Of a stretch of 35,163 nt of DNA, positions 17,721 to 24,905 are shown piece by piece. Below the pieces are notes generated by a model. It was not told the DNA's origin and did no database searches. It saw nothing but the letters and a program-made list of their open reading frames with translations. A program made the translations under genes and the position numbers. This DNA is from CAZCQP01 sp964500895 (GTDB taxonomy: Bacteria; Bacillota; Clostridia; Lachnospirales; JAISER01), in NCBI GenBank assembly GCA_964500895.1, contig CAZCQP010000031.1, positions 1-35,163 on the forward strand, in the 5' to 3' direction. Within the stretch, counting starts at the first letter, position 1; every line of letters begins with the position of its first letter.

Positions 17721-18144
17721 TCTTTAAAAGTGCTTTTTCCATAATGACCGTTGTTCCGGCACCTTTGGTCGATTCCACCGTCACCTTGTCCATAAACGAT
17801 TGCATCACCGTAAAGCCCATGCCGGAACGTTCCATATCCGGCTTTGATGTATACAGGGGGGTCATGGCCTCGGGTACATTTTCAATACCTGCACCCTGGT
17901 CTTTAATGCAAATGGTAAGCAAGCAGTCTTTAAGTGTCAAATCTATGTATATTTTTCCGGGCTTGTCCTCGTAGCCGTGGATGATGGCGTTGGTTACCGC
18001 TTCAGACACGGCGGTTTTAATGTCTAAAACATCCGACACCAGCGGGTCCAACTCTGCCACAAAGGCAGAAACGGCAATGCGTGCAAAGCTTTCGTTTTGG
18101 GACAGGCTGTCCATCTCAATGGTGATGTGGTTATCTGTGTTCAA
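17710..18144 (-). CDS. spoIIAB: Anti-sigma F factor / serine kinase SpoIIAB
   Basis: A 144-residue GHKL-fold anti-sigma factor and protein kinase. The N box is AVSEAVTNAIIHGYE, the G1 box KDQGAGIENV and the G2 region ERSGMGFTVMQSFMDKV. It binds SigF and phosphorylates SpoIIAA. The start codon is TTG (18142-18144), supported by a GGGGGG-containing site upstream and by correspondence with SpoIIAB N-termini. The gap to spoIIAA is 18 nt, and the 3' end overlaps sigF. Overlap and order match the canonical tricistronic spoIIA operon. Confidence 0.95.
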   Translation of the reverse strand: MNTDNHITIEMDSLSQNESFARIAVSAFVAELDPLVSDVLDIKTAVSEAVTNAIIHGYEDKPGKIYIDLTLKDCLLTICIKDQGAGIENVPEAMTPLYTSKPDMERSGMGFTVMQSFMDKVTVESTKGAGTTVIMEKALLKNAK

Positions 18145-18162
18145 CTTTTTCGCCCCCCGCCC

Positions 18163-18507
18163 TTAACGTCTGTTAGACAAAGCCGTTAGAGCCCCGTCTA
18201 AAGTTTCGCTGGTTTCAATAATTTTAGGCAGCCCGGCAAGCTGGAATATGCGGCCCACGTTTTGCCCGGCACCGGCCACCATTAGCCGCCCGCCCAGCTT
18301 TTGTGCATTTTTATAACGACCAATGAGCAACCCAATGCCAGAACTGTCCATAAATGCAACATCTTGAAAATCGAACACCATATGCACCGCATGGTTGCGG
18401 CTATACGCCATGTCCACTTTTTCCCGTATTTCGTCGGCTGTGTGGTGGTCTATATCCCCCGTTATTTTAACAATTAATGTTCTGTCTTGACTGGTAATGT
18501 TCACCAT
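18163..18507 (-). CDS. spoIIAA: Anti-sigma F factor antagonist SpoIIAA
   Basis: A 114-residue STAS-domain protein. The phosphorylatable serine is in FMDSSGIGLLIGRYK, the conserved signature of SpoIIAA, and DIDHHTADEIREKVD is the typical N-terminal helix region. Unphosphorylated SpoIIAA binds SpoIIAB and frees SigF in the forespore; SpoIIE is the phosphatase in other spore formers. ATG 18507 follows GGGAGGG with correct spacing; the open frame continues upstream but that part is intergenic in character. First gene of the spoIIA operon and divergent from spo0A. Confidence 0.95.
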   Translation of the reverse strand: MVNITSQDRTLIVKITGDIDHHTADEIREKVDMAYSRNHAVHMVFDFQDVAFMDSSGIGLLIGRYKNAQKLGGRLMVAGAGQNVGRIFQLAGLPKIIETSETLDGALTALSNRR

Positions 18508-18742
18508 GGTTCTTTTCCCTCCCGAAAATGGGACTTTAGCTTGTCCTGGTACTATCATAGTAATTCTTGCGTAAAAATACAATAGTTTTATGTCACTTAA
18601 ACCATAAAAAAGTGTGACAAAAATAAAGGCATATCGACATTTTGGTGTCATATGCTCATGGTTATTGTTGAAATGCGCCTTTCTTTTGTCAGTCTTGACC
18701 AAGAACAGTCGAAAGGCATCGAAACATGATACAATTATTCCC

Positions 18743-18771
18743 TTGCGCAAAAAAAGAGGCTGTAATATAAT
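18743..18771 (+). promoter_or_regulatory. Candidate sigma-A promoter of spo0A
   Basis: TTGCGC, 17-base spacer, TATAAT on the plus strand. The -10 box is perfect and the -35 box matches at four of six positions. It lies about 90 bases before the chosen spo0A start. Confidence 0.5.
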
Positions 18772-18788
18772 TTGGATAAATTGGAAAT

Positions 18789-18833
18789 AATTACCAATTA
18801 TGAGTAAATTTGGAATTGTTTCAATTGGTAATT
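18789..18833. repeat. Inverted repeat upstream of spo0A
   Basis: AATTACCAATT (18789-18799) and AATTGGTAATT (18823-18833) are perfect 11-bp arms separated by 23 bases. It lies in the probable 5' leader of spo0A, so it may be an operator or an mRNA stem. The pairing is AT-rich and weak as an RNA structure. Confidence 0.5.
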
Positions 18834-18863
18834 CAATTATTCTAATAAATGGAGGGATTGGAA

Positions 18864-19825
18864 TTGGTTGAAACTACAAGAAAAACAAGAGTATTCTTAG
18901 TGGACGACAACAAAGATTTTTGTGATGTATTGGCCAATTATTTAAGCCAGCTGGGGGACATGGAAGTGGTTGGCGTTGCGAATGACGGCATAGAGGCTTT
19001 TGATAAAATCATAGACACAAACCCAGATGTAGCCGTGTTGGATGGCATTATGCCCCGGCTGGATGGTTTGGGTCTTCTGGAAAAACTAAGCCACGAAGCC
19101 GAACTGGACAAGCCGCCGTCCTGCATCATGCTCTCCGCCATGAACCAGGAAAAAGTGACCCAGCGTGCCCTGGAACTGGGTGCGGTGTACTACATTGCCA
19201 AACCCTTCGACATGGAATCCCTGGTTTCCAGCATTCGGCAGTTTAACAGCCCGCAGCTGGGTATGGGAAAAGGCGGGGGCCAAGGGATGCAAAACAAAGG
19301 CAAAGCCATTAACGCCTTATCCTTGGAAGCCCGGGTGACTAACATTCTCCACGAAATTGGCGTTCCTGCCCACATTCGGGGCTACCACTACATGCGTGAA
19401 GCCATTATGATGGCGGTAGAGGATTTGGATGTCCTCAATTATATCACCAAAGAGCTGTACCCGTCTATTGCCAAAAAATGCAACACCACCCCCAGCCGGG
19501 TGGAACGGGCCATTCGCCATGCCATTGAAGTGGCCTGGAGCCGGGGCAAAGTAGACGCCATAGACTCCATCTTTGGCTATACGGTGAACAACCACAAAGG
19601 CAAGCCCACCAACAGCGAGTTTATTGCGCTTATNNNNNNNNNNNNNNNNNNNNNNNNNNNNNNNNNNNNNNNNNNNNNNNNNNNNNNNNNNNNNNNNNNN
19701 NNNNNNNNNNNNNNNNNNNNNNNNNNNNNNNNNATACGGTGAACAACCACAAAGGCAAGCCCACCAACAGCGAGTTTATTGCGCTTATTGCAGACCGGCT
19801 GCGGCTGGAGCTTAAAGCCTGCTAA
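18864..19825 (+). CDS. spo0A: Sporulation master regulator Spo0A (interrupted by an assembly gap)
   Basis: Response regulator that commits the cell to sporulation. The receiver domain has the acidic pair FLVDDNKDF, the phosphoacceptor in VAVLDGIMPRLDG, and the switch Lys in YYIAKPFD. The C-terminal DNA-binding domain shows GYHYMREAIMMAVED, TPSRVERAIRHAIEVAW and the family end NSEFIALIADRLRLELKAC. I chose TTG 18864 because GGAGGG (18851-18856) lies seven bases upstream; ATG 18849 would place that site inside the gene. A 100-N gap with identical 55-bp flanks splits the 3' end. Removing the gap and one copy (155 bases) restores an intact ORF of ~268 residues. As printed, the frame downstream of the gap is shifted. 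Confidence 0.96.
19634..19733. other. Assembly gap of exactly 100 N with 55-bp duplicated flanks
   Basis: The 55 bases before the gap (19579-19633) and the 55 bases after it (19734-19788) are identical. Two contigs therefore overlap by 55 bases and were joined with a default 100-N spacer rather than merged. An overlap of 55 is the pattern left by a de Bruijn graph assembler using k=55. No sequence is probably missing. Confidence 0.95.
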
Positions 19826-19842
19826 CAACATCTCCCTTCCTC

Positions 19843-19884
19843 AAAGTATCACGGCACATATTGTTGTGCCGTGATACTTTTTTT
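19843..19884 (+). terminator. Intrinsic terminator of spo0A
   Basis: AAAGTATCACGGCACA (19843-19858) pairs perfectly with TGTGCCGTGATACTTT (19865-19880) around a six-base loop and is followed by TTTT. It begins 17 bases after the spo0A stop. Confidence 0.95.
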
Positions 19885-19895
19885 GACCAAAGACC

Positions 19896-20033
19896 TTGGG
19901 AAACTTTTTCGGGAAAAAGTTTCCCAAACCTTTCAAAAAGCTTTTTTTAGAAATGCCGCAAATGCGGCATTTCGGTAAAAGTTCTTTGCTTCTTTCTTTT
20001 AAGAAAGAAGTGGGGTTCGGGGCAAAGCCCCGA
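19896..20033. repeat. Cluster of four consecutive perfect hairpins
   Basis: Within 138 non-coding bases there are four stems. First, TTGGGAAACTTTTT / AAAAAGTTTCCCAA (19896-19927, 14 bp, loop CGGG). Second, AAATGCCGC / GCGGCATTT (19951-19972, 9 bp). Third, CTTCTTTCTT / AAGAAAGAAG (19989-20010, 10 bp). Fourth, TCGGGGC / GCCCCGA (20017-20033, 7 bp). Only the spo0A terminator just upstream has a normal role. The modular hairpin layout looks like a dispersed palindromic element or a structured RNA; I cannot test its copy number. Confidence 0.6.
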
Positions 20034-20041
20034 GGTTTTCT

Positions 20042-20179
20042 CTATACATCGTTCCGCTTGCCGGACTGTTTTTTGGCGTTCTTGCTCTCCCCGTCCAGTG
20101 CATCATTGGCCATGGTGGGGCCGCCTTTAGATTTTGCTTTCCGCACGTCCTTCGGGTCTATCTGGCTGTCTTTTGGCAT
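20042..20179 (-). CDS. Small lysine-rich protein, 45 residues, unknown function
   Basis: An ORF starting MPKDSQIDPKDVRKAKSKG and ending KKQSGKRNDV, preceded by AAAGGAGG seven bases before ATG 20179. The strong ribosome-binding site and the charged, hydrophilic, low-complexity composition (Lys/Asp/Ser-rich, no Cys, no hydrophobic segment) suggest a real disordered small protein. It recalls small acid-soluble spore proteins in composition only; no SASP motif is recognised. It follows the ferritin-like gene at 62 nt and may share its transcript, but a 21-bp palindrome lies just upstream of its Shine-Dalgarno site and could give it separate control. Confidence 0.6.
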   Translation of the reverse strand: MPKDSQIDPKDVRKAKSKGGPTMANDALDGESKNAKKQSGKRNDV

Positions 20180-20194
20180 AGGGCTGCCTCCTTT

Positions 20195-20215
20195 GTCATA
20201 ATACGTTATTATGAC
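20195..20215. promoter_or_regulatory. Perfect 21-bp palindrome, candidate operator
   Basis: GTCATAATA and TATTATGAC around CGT, directly upstream of the Shine-Dalgarno site of the small protein. The symmetry and length suit a dimeric repressor. The arms are too AT-rich and lack a U-run, so a terminator is less likely. Confidence 0.5.
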
Positions 20216-20241
20216 GTTTTCTGGCAATTTTTATACAAAAG

Positions 20242-20709
20242 CTACATCCTGGGGCATTCCCCTTTTGTGCTGGCGTATAAAAAAGTAAACTGCACGCTGT
20301 GGCTTTGCTCGTCCAGCAGCATGTCAAAAAACATGTCTTTAATTTCTGGCTGGGCAAACCCACCCATCATTTTGCGGTAATAGTTGGCCGTTTCCAGAGA
20401 AGCAAAAATGCAGCGTTCGTAGTCCGCAGCAGGGCGCTTGTTCACCCGCATACTTTCCGGGGCCACTTGTGGGGCTTCCCCTGCCAGCTGGGTATACAAC
20501 TGGGCCAAAAGCCGCACATGCTTTTGCTCCACCAGCCTTATTTGCCGAATAATCTCTTTAGATTCCGGGCACAAGGCGGTGTTCATCAGTTGCTTTAAAT
20601 ACTCCACCCCCGTCACTTCTTCCTGCAATGCGGCATGAACCATATCTAATTGCTCTTTTAAGCACCAAAGTTGGGCGTTCCCTTGGTTTTGCTGGTCTGC
20701 TGTATACAT
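20242..20709 (-). CDS. Ferritin-like diiron-site protein
   Basis: A 155-residue all-helical protein with the four-helix pattern of carboxylate-bridged diiron proteins. A Glu lies in the first helix (HAALQEEVTGVEYLKQL), ExxH in the second (LVEQKHVRLLAQLY), Glu in the third (FASLETANYYRKM) and ExxH in the fourth (LLDEQSHSVQFTFLY). This E, ExxH, E, ExxH arrangement is that of ferritin-like/rubrerythrin-type proteins; a rubredoxin domain is absent. Iron storage, peroxide removal or a spore-coat role are all possible. ATG 20709 follows TTGGAGG; longer in-frame starts run into the divergent gene's upstream region. Confidence 0.75.
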   Translation of the reverse strand: MYTADQQNQGNAQLWCLKEQLDMVHAALQEEVTGVEYLKQLMNTALCPESKEIIRQIRLVEQKHVRLLAQLYTQLAGEAPQVAPESMRVNKRPAADYERCIFASLETANYYRKMMGGFAQPEIKDMFFDMLLDEQSHSVQFTFLYASTKGECPRM

Positions 20710-20848
20710 GGCAAAATACCTCCAAAGTTCTTTTAAAAAATTATATGCACGTTTTTGCCCTTCCATTTCCAGTTCATATATATTTTTCCAGTATAAAAAT
20801 TTTCCATGGAAAAAAAATAACATAAAGTTGGAAAGGGGAATATAAAAA

Positions 20849-21601
20849 ATGAAAAAACGCCCAGCAGTTGCCTTTTTTTTATCCGTATGCCTGGCGGCGG
20901 GCCAGGGAAATGAGTTGGTCTTTGCAGACACATCCATGGCCATTAACCGCAAGCCTATAGAAGAAGAACTTACCGTCACCGCAGAAAAGGCCACGCTGCA
21001 TACCGGCCCGGGGGAGGCTTTTACAGAAGTGGCCAGTGCCCCAAAAGGCACGGTGTTGCCGGTACTAGGTGTTGCCCAAGACTGGGCGGTGGTGTGCTTG
21101 CCTTCAGGGGAAGTGGCCATGATTCATATGTCCCAAACCCGCACCACCCAGCTGTCCACCTCCCAGTTGCCGGAGGGCAGTGACGATGTACTGCCCAAGC
21201 TCACCCCCACAGCAGAAACCGCCCAGGTGGAAACCTTGTTTGCAGAAGCCAATGCCTCCCGGCTGGTGTATGGGCTTTCTCCCTTCAGCTGGGATGAACG
21301 GCTGAACGCCGCCGCCGCCCTGAAAGCCCAAGACATGGCAGAAAACGGCTATTTCGGCCATTATTCTGAAAACTACGGCACCCCCTTCCAAATGTTGAAA
21401 GGGTTAAAAATTGCTTATAAAAATGCATCCGAAAGCATTGCGGCCACCCAGCTGCCCGGAGAAAACCCCCACCAAGCCTTAACCGCCCAGCCCGCCCATT
21501 GGAGCAACCTGCTAAGCCCCCGGTTTACAAAAATGGGGGTGGGCGTTGCAAACAGCCCGGAGTATGGTACAATAGTGGTACAGTTATTTGTGCAAAATTA
21601 G
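20849..21601 (+). CDS. Secreted SH3b and CAP (SCP/PR1-like) domain protein
   Basis: A 250-residue exported protein. The signal peptide (MKKRPAVAFFLSVCLAAGQG..) is likely cut after LVFADT or close by. Residues ~40-95 form a bacterial SH3-like domain (LTVTAEKATLHTGPGEAFTEVASAPKG, then GVAQDWAVVCLPSGEVAMI). A CAP domain follows (VETLFAEANASRLVYGLSPFSWDERLNAAAALKAQDMAENGYFGHYSENYG). The CAP fold is often seen in sporulation and wall proteins (YkwD-like) and its activity is unknown; the His and Glu cleft residues are present in GYFGHYSENYG. GAAAGGGG precedes ATG 20849. It is divergent from the ferritin-like gene and abuts the FliK-like gene. Confidence 0.85.
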   Translation: MKKRPAVAFFLSVCLAAGQGNELVFADTSMAINRKPIEEELTVTAEKATLHTGPGEAFTEVASAPKGTVLPVLGVAQDWAVVCLPSGEVAMIHMSQTRTTQLSTSQLPEGSDDVLPKLTPTAETAQVETLFAEANASRLVYGLSPFSWDERLNAAAALKAQDMAENGYFGHYSENYGTPFQMLKGLKIAYKNASESIAATQLPGENPHQALTAQPAHWSNLLSPRFTKMGVGVANSPEYGTIVVQLFVQN

Positions 21602-21619
21602 TTGGGATTGGTGAAGCAA

Positions 21620-23413
21620 ATGGAGATTCAAACCACATACCAAAAGACAGTAACGGGGGCAGGGTCGGAAACGGTGCAACCGGCCAAAGAACAAGCATCA
21701 AGTGCGAAGTTATCTACGGGGGATATTTTTAAAGGGGAAATTGTGGACTTAAAACACGGGGAAGTGACCGTGGCCACCCCAGACGGCCAAACGGTAACCG
21801 CCAAGCTTCCCGTGCCTTTAGACGCCCAGATTGGCCAAAACAGAACCTTTACGGCGGCCTATGACGAAAGCGGCGCACTGACGCTGACGGTAAAGCCCTT
21901 ACCCTTAAACGCCCAGCAACAGGCTACCCTAACGGAAACACTGCAAGCCTTTGGCCTGAAAACCAGCGAGGAAAACATGAAGCTGGCGGCATTTTTGTTG
22001 CAAAACAACATGCCCGTCACCAAACCTTTGTTGCTGGAACTGAACCGGGCGGTAAAACTTTTAGGGGGCACACTCACCCCGGAAACAGCGGAAAAGGCTT
22101 TGTTTTTGTTGCAGAATGGCATCCCGGCCAACAACCGGAATGTGGCCACCTTAACCGGCTTGGCAGAAGGGCAGCTGAAATTGTCCAGCCAGCTTTCCCA
22201 GCTCTTAGACGCGGTGAAGGCCATGCCCGATTCACCGGCCAAAACCGCAATGCTTCAAACGTTGTCCAAAGAAACCACCCCTTTAAACCCAGATGGGCTG
22301 GTGAAAGATGTGTTGGCCCACATACAATCCCAAGGCAAAGGGCTACAAGGTGAAAAGTTATCCCCAATTTTAGCAGAATCTGTGGATAACTTCTTGCGTC
22401 AGAACCCCACCTTATCCCCAGAAACAATCGGAAAATTGCAAAACGCTCTTACAACGGCATATCCCGCCCAAAAGCCATTGCTGGATGCTTTATTTGCCAT
22501 GCACACAGACAACGAGTTGAACCAACTGCCCCCCCAAGTAAAAGCCGATTTGCTGCAAAACCTAACCACCCTGGCCAACAACCAATCTTTCACCCAAGCC
22601 AATGTAACCGCCGCCCTACAAAAAGCGCTGGGGCAAGCTTTTGGGGTTGTGCTGCCGGAAAACATGCAAACCCTTCCCCCAAAGGCCATAGAAACCTTGG
22701 CCACATGGCTGGCGGAAACAAGCCCGGAAGCTGGTGGGGTACTAAAAGGTTGGATTGCAGATGCAAAACCTCTGGCAACGTTGGAACAGGCCGCCCAAAG
22801 GCTTACTTTTTCCCCGGAAAGAATGTTGGAACAGCTATCCTACCCAAAAGAAGTAGATGACTTTCTAAACCGCTTAAAAAGCAGCTTGGAAGAAGCCAAA
22901 GCCGCCTTACTGCAGGAAGGCAGCCACACCGCCATGCCGGAAACTGCCCGCACCCTAACCCAACTGAACGGCGCTTTAGACCATTTAAATTTCATGGCTC
23001 TGGCCAAACAAAATTTATTTGCCCAGCTGCCCCTTGGTTTGGCCCCAGAGGAAACCAACGCCGAGCTTTATATTTTCGGCAACAAAAAGCAGGGCAAAGG
23101 TAAAAAAGGGGCCACAGCCAGCGCCTTAATCGGGCTGGACACCCTGGGCATGGGCCGGTTTGAGGTTTACATACAAAAAAATGACCGGCAGGTGTCCTGC
23201 CGGTTTCGGTTGCGGGATGAAGCTGTGGAAAAGCTGGTGAAAGCCCATTTGCCCACCTTGCACGGGCTGTTGGAAGAAAAGCAGTTTCAGTTGGTACAAA
23301 CCGCATTTGTGCCCCAAGACGCCCCCTTTACCCTGCTAGATAAAGAGCCGGGCCAAGAAGTGCCCCTAAACGATTCGGAAAACAGGCGCATTTCCTTTGA
23401 TGTGCGCACATAA
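21620..23413 (+). CDS. FliK-like (flagellar hook-length control C-terminal domain) protein, orphan
   Basis: A 597-residue hydrophilic protein without signal peptide or membrane segment. The middle is Ala/Leu/Gln-rich helical repeats (residues ~100-440). The C-terminus has the pattern of the FliK/Flg_hook domain: TLGMGRFEVYIQKNDRQVSCRF, then REEAV-like LRDEAVEKLVKAHLPTLHGLLEEKQFQLVQ. FliK sets hook length and switches export specificity. No other flagellar gene is seen in this window; a similar orphan, YlqG, exists in Bacillus next to an FlhB-like gene. The start is weakly supported: ATG 21620 has only GGTGAAG upstream, and TTG 21602 or GTG 21611 are alternatives. It lies 18 nt after the CAP gene. 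Confidence 0.65.
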   Translation: MEIQTTYQKTVTGAGSETVQPAKEQASSAKLSTGDIFKGEIVDLKHGEVTVATPDGQTVTAKLPVPLDAQIGQNRTFTAAYDESGALTLTVKPLPLNAQQQATLTETLQAFGLKTSEENMKLAAFLLQNNMPVTKPLLLELNRAVKLLGGTLTPETAEKALFLLQNGIPANNRNVATLTGLAEGQLKLSSQLSQLLDAVKAMPDSPAKTAMLQTLSKETTPLNPDGLVKDVLAHIQSQGKGLQGEKLSPILAESVDNFLRQNPTLSPETIGKLQNALTTAYPAQKPLLDALFAMHTDNELNQLPPQVKADLLQNLTTLANNQSFTQANVTAALQKALGQAFGVVLPENMQTLPPKAIETLATWLAETSPEAGGVLKGWIADAKPLATLEQAAQRLTFSPERMLEQLSYPKEVDDFLNRLKSSLEEAKAALLQEGSHTAMPETARTLTQLNGALDHLNFMALAKQNLFAQLPLGLAPEETNAELYIFGNKKQGKGKKGATASALIGLDTLGMGRFEVYIQKNDRQVSCRFRLRDEAVEKLVKAHLPTLHGLLEEKQFQLVQTAFVPQDAPFTLLDKEPGQEVPLNDSENRRISFDVRT

Positions 23414-24742
23414 TTACAGATACCCATAAGTCTTGCTATATTTCAGCACCAACCATAAAGAAACGAAAAAGGTGAGCCCTTCCGCAAAAGGCAATGTCAG
23501 CCACACCCCATCCTGCCCAAAACCAAGGGGCAGCAGGAAAATGCCCACCACCAAAAAGCCAAAGGTGCGCAGAAAAGAAATGATGGCAGACACCCGGCCG
23601 TTGGATAGTGCGGCGAACATGGTGGCTGAAAAGGCGTTGTACCCCAGCACCACAAAACCGGTGGCATAGAGCAACAGCCCACGGTGGGCTAGGGGAAACA
23701 CCGGGCTGCTGGTGCGAACAAAAATGCCCACCACATGGCCGGAAAACACCATAGACAGAACAGTGACGCACACAGACAGCACGGTAATGGTTTTAAGGGC
23801 CATTTTAAACAGGCTCTTAAGGCGTGCCGTGTTTTTTTCTCCGTAATTGTAGCTAAAAACCGGGGCAATGCCGGAGGAAAACCCGGAATAAACCGCCGTC
23901 ATTAAAAAGTGGGCGTACAGCACAATGGTAATGGCGGCTACCCCGTCCTCCCCAATGGTGCGCAGCATAAACAGGTTATACAAGTACGTCACCACAGCGG
24001 TGGACGTATGCACAATAAAGGTGGAGGAGCCGTTGGTCATGGTTTTTGCCAGTGCGCACATGTCCAGCCGGGGGCGCACGAAAAACAATGTCCCTTTCCG
24101 GCCAAAGAAAAAATAACCCAGCCCCACCAAGGAAGGAATGCTGTAGCCAATGCCTGTGGCCACAGCAGCCCCGGCAATGCCCATGTGCAGCGGGCCAATA
24201 AACAAATAATCCAGAAAGATGTTGGCCACACCCCCGGCCACCACGGCAGCCAAGCCCAGCTTAGGCTTTCCAGCTGCCACAAACAAATATTCAAAGGTCA
24301 CCTGCAAAATGGCAAAGGGGGTGAAATAAGCCCAATACAGCAGGTAATCCACACAATAGTCATGCAGCTTTGGGGTGGAACCCAACAAGGCCAGCACTTT
24401 TTCCGAAAACAGCAGCACCGACACAATAAAAACAATGCCCAGTGCCATGCTGGCCATGACCACCAAGGTAAAATTTTCTCTGGCTTCCACATAGCGGCCT
24501 TCGCCCATTTTTTTTGCAATAACCGCACTGCCCCCGGCCCCCATCATACAACCAATGGCAAAAATAACACTTTGTACCGGGTACACAATGTTAATGGCAG
24601 ACAAAGCATCTTCGTTTACCAGGTTGGAAACAAACACCCCGTCTGTCATCACGTAGACCGACATAAACATTAGCATGACCACGGTGGGCAAAGCAAACCG
24701 CAGCAACGACCAGTAGGTAAAATCTTTAGATAAAACGTTCAT
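23414..24742 (-). CDS. MATE family efflux transporter
   Basis: A 442-residue membrane protein with about 12 transmembrane segments in two homologous halves, of the MATE (NorM/DinF/MepA) superfamily. The N-terminal LLRFALPTVVMLMFMSVYVMTDGVFVSNLV and GAGGSAVIAKKMGEGRYVEA segments are characteristic, and the second half repeats GFSSGIAPVFSYNYGEKNTARLKS. The family exchanges Na+ or H+ for cationic drugs or metabolites; the substrate is unknown. A GGAG site lies eight bases before ATG 24742. Its stop codon directly abuts that of the convergent FliK-like gene, with no base between them. Confidence 0.93.
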   Translation of the reverse strand: MNVLSKDFTYWSLLRFALPTVVMLMFMSVYVMTDGVFVSNLVNEDALSAINIVYPVQSVIFAIGCMMGAGGSAVIAKKMGEGRYVEARENFTLVVMASMALGIVFIVSVLLFSEKVLALLGSTPKLHDYCVDYLLYWAYFTPFAILQVTFEYLFVAAGKPKLGLAAVVAGGVANIFLDYLFIGPLHMGIAGAAVATGIGYSIPSLVGLGYFFFGRKGTLFFVRPRLDMCALAKTMTNGSSTFIVHTSTAVVTYLYNLFMLRTIGEDGVAAITIVLYAHFLMTAVYSGFSSGIAPVFSYNYGEKNTARLKSLFKMALKTITVLSVCVTVLSMVFSGHVVGIFVRTSSPVFPLAHRGLLLYATGFVVLGYNAFSATMFAALSNGRVSAIISFLRTFGFLVVGIFLLPLGFGQDGVWLTLPFAEGLTFFVSLWLVLKYSKTYGYL

Positions 24743-24789
24743 ACATATACTCCGTTAAGTTTAATCGCATCCATTGTCTGGATAAAACC

Positions 24790-24798
24790 ATTATACCA
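24790..24798 (-). promoter_or_regulatory. Candidate extended -10 promoter of the MATE gene
   Basis: TGGTATAAT on the minus strand, an extended -10 of consensus form 47 bases before the MATE start codon. No clear -35 box. Confidence 0.45.
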
Positions 24799-24830
24799 TA
24801 TTTTTGAAACTTTTGCTTCATAAATTTACA

Positions 24831-24894
24831 AAACCCAGGCAGGGCGTGCTTAAGCACTTCAAGCACGCCCCGCCTGGGTTCTATTTTTTTATAA
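24831..24894. terminator. Strong terminator between amt and the MATE gene
   Basis: AACCCAGGCAGGGCGTGCTT pairs with AAGCACGCCCCGCCTGGGTT with one mismatch around nine bases. A long T-run follows on the plus strand and a short TTTTG on the minus strand. It lies immediately after the amt stop codon, so its main job is probably to end the amt transcript. Confidence 0.8.
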
Positions 24895-24905
24895 TCTCCT
24901 TTAAA

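Larger units (their letters stand above)
18508..18863. promoter_or_regulatory. Shared spoIIA / spo0A intergenic control region
   Basis: This 356-bp AT-rich region separates the divergent spoIIA operon and spo0A. Seen in it: a promoter candidate toward spo0A (TTGCGC 18743-18748, 17 bases, TATAAT 18766-18771); an inverted repeat between that promoter and the spo0A start (18789-18833); and loose matches to the Spo0A box core TGTCGAA, namely AGTCGAAA at 18707-18714 (+) and TGTCGAT on the minus strand at 18639-18633. I did not find a convincing sigma-H promoter for spoIIA by eye. No gene is seen here. Confidence 0.55.

Noticed and set aside
18508..18750. N-terminal extension of SpoIIAA to 18750
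   Set aside because: The extra 81 residues are AT-rich intergenic sequence with no family similarity, and GGGAGGG supports ATG 18507.
19734..19825. Second copy of a spo0A 3' end as a tandem duplication
   Set aside because: The copies are identical over exactly 55 bases and bracket exactly 100 N, so this is an assembly overlap and not biology.
23909..24673. 254-codon plus-strand frame in the MATE gene, rich in His and Gln
   Set aside because: Composition is typical of antisense translation; the MATE gene is well supported on the other strand.
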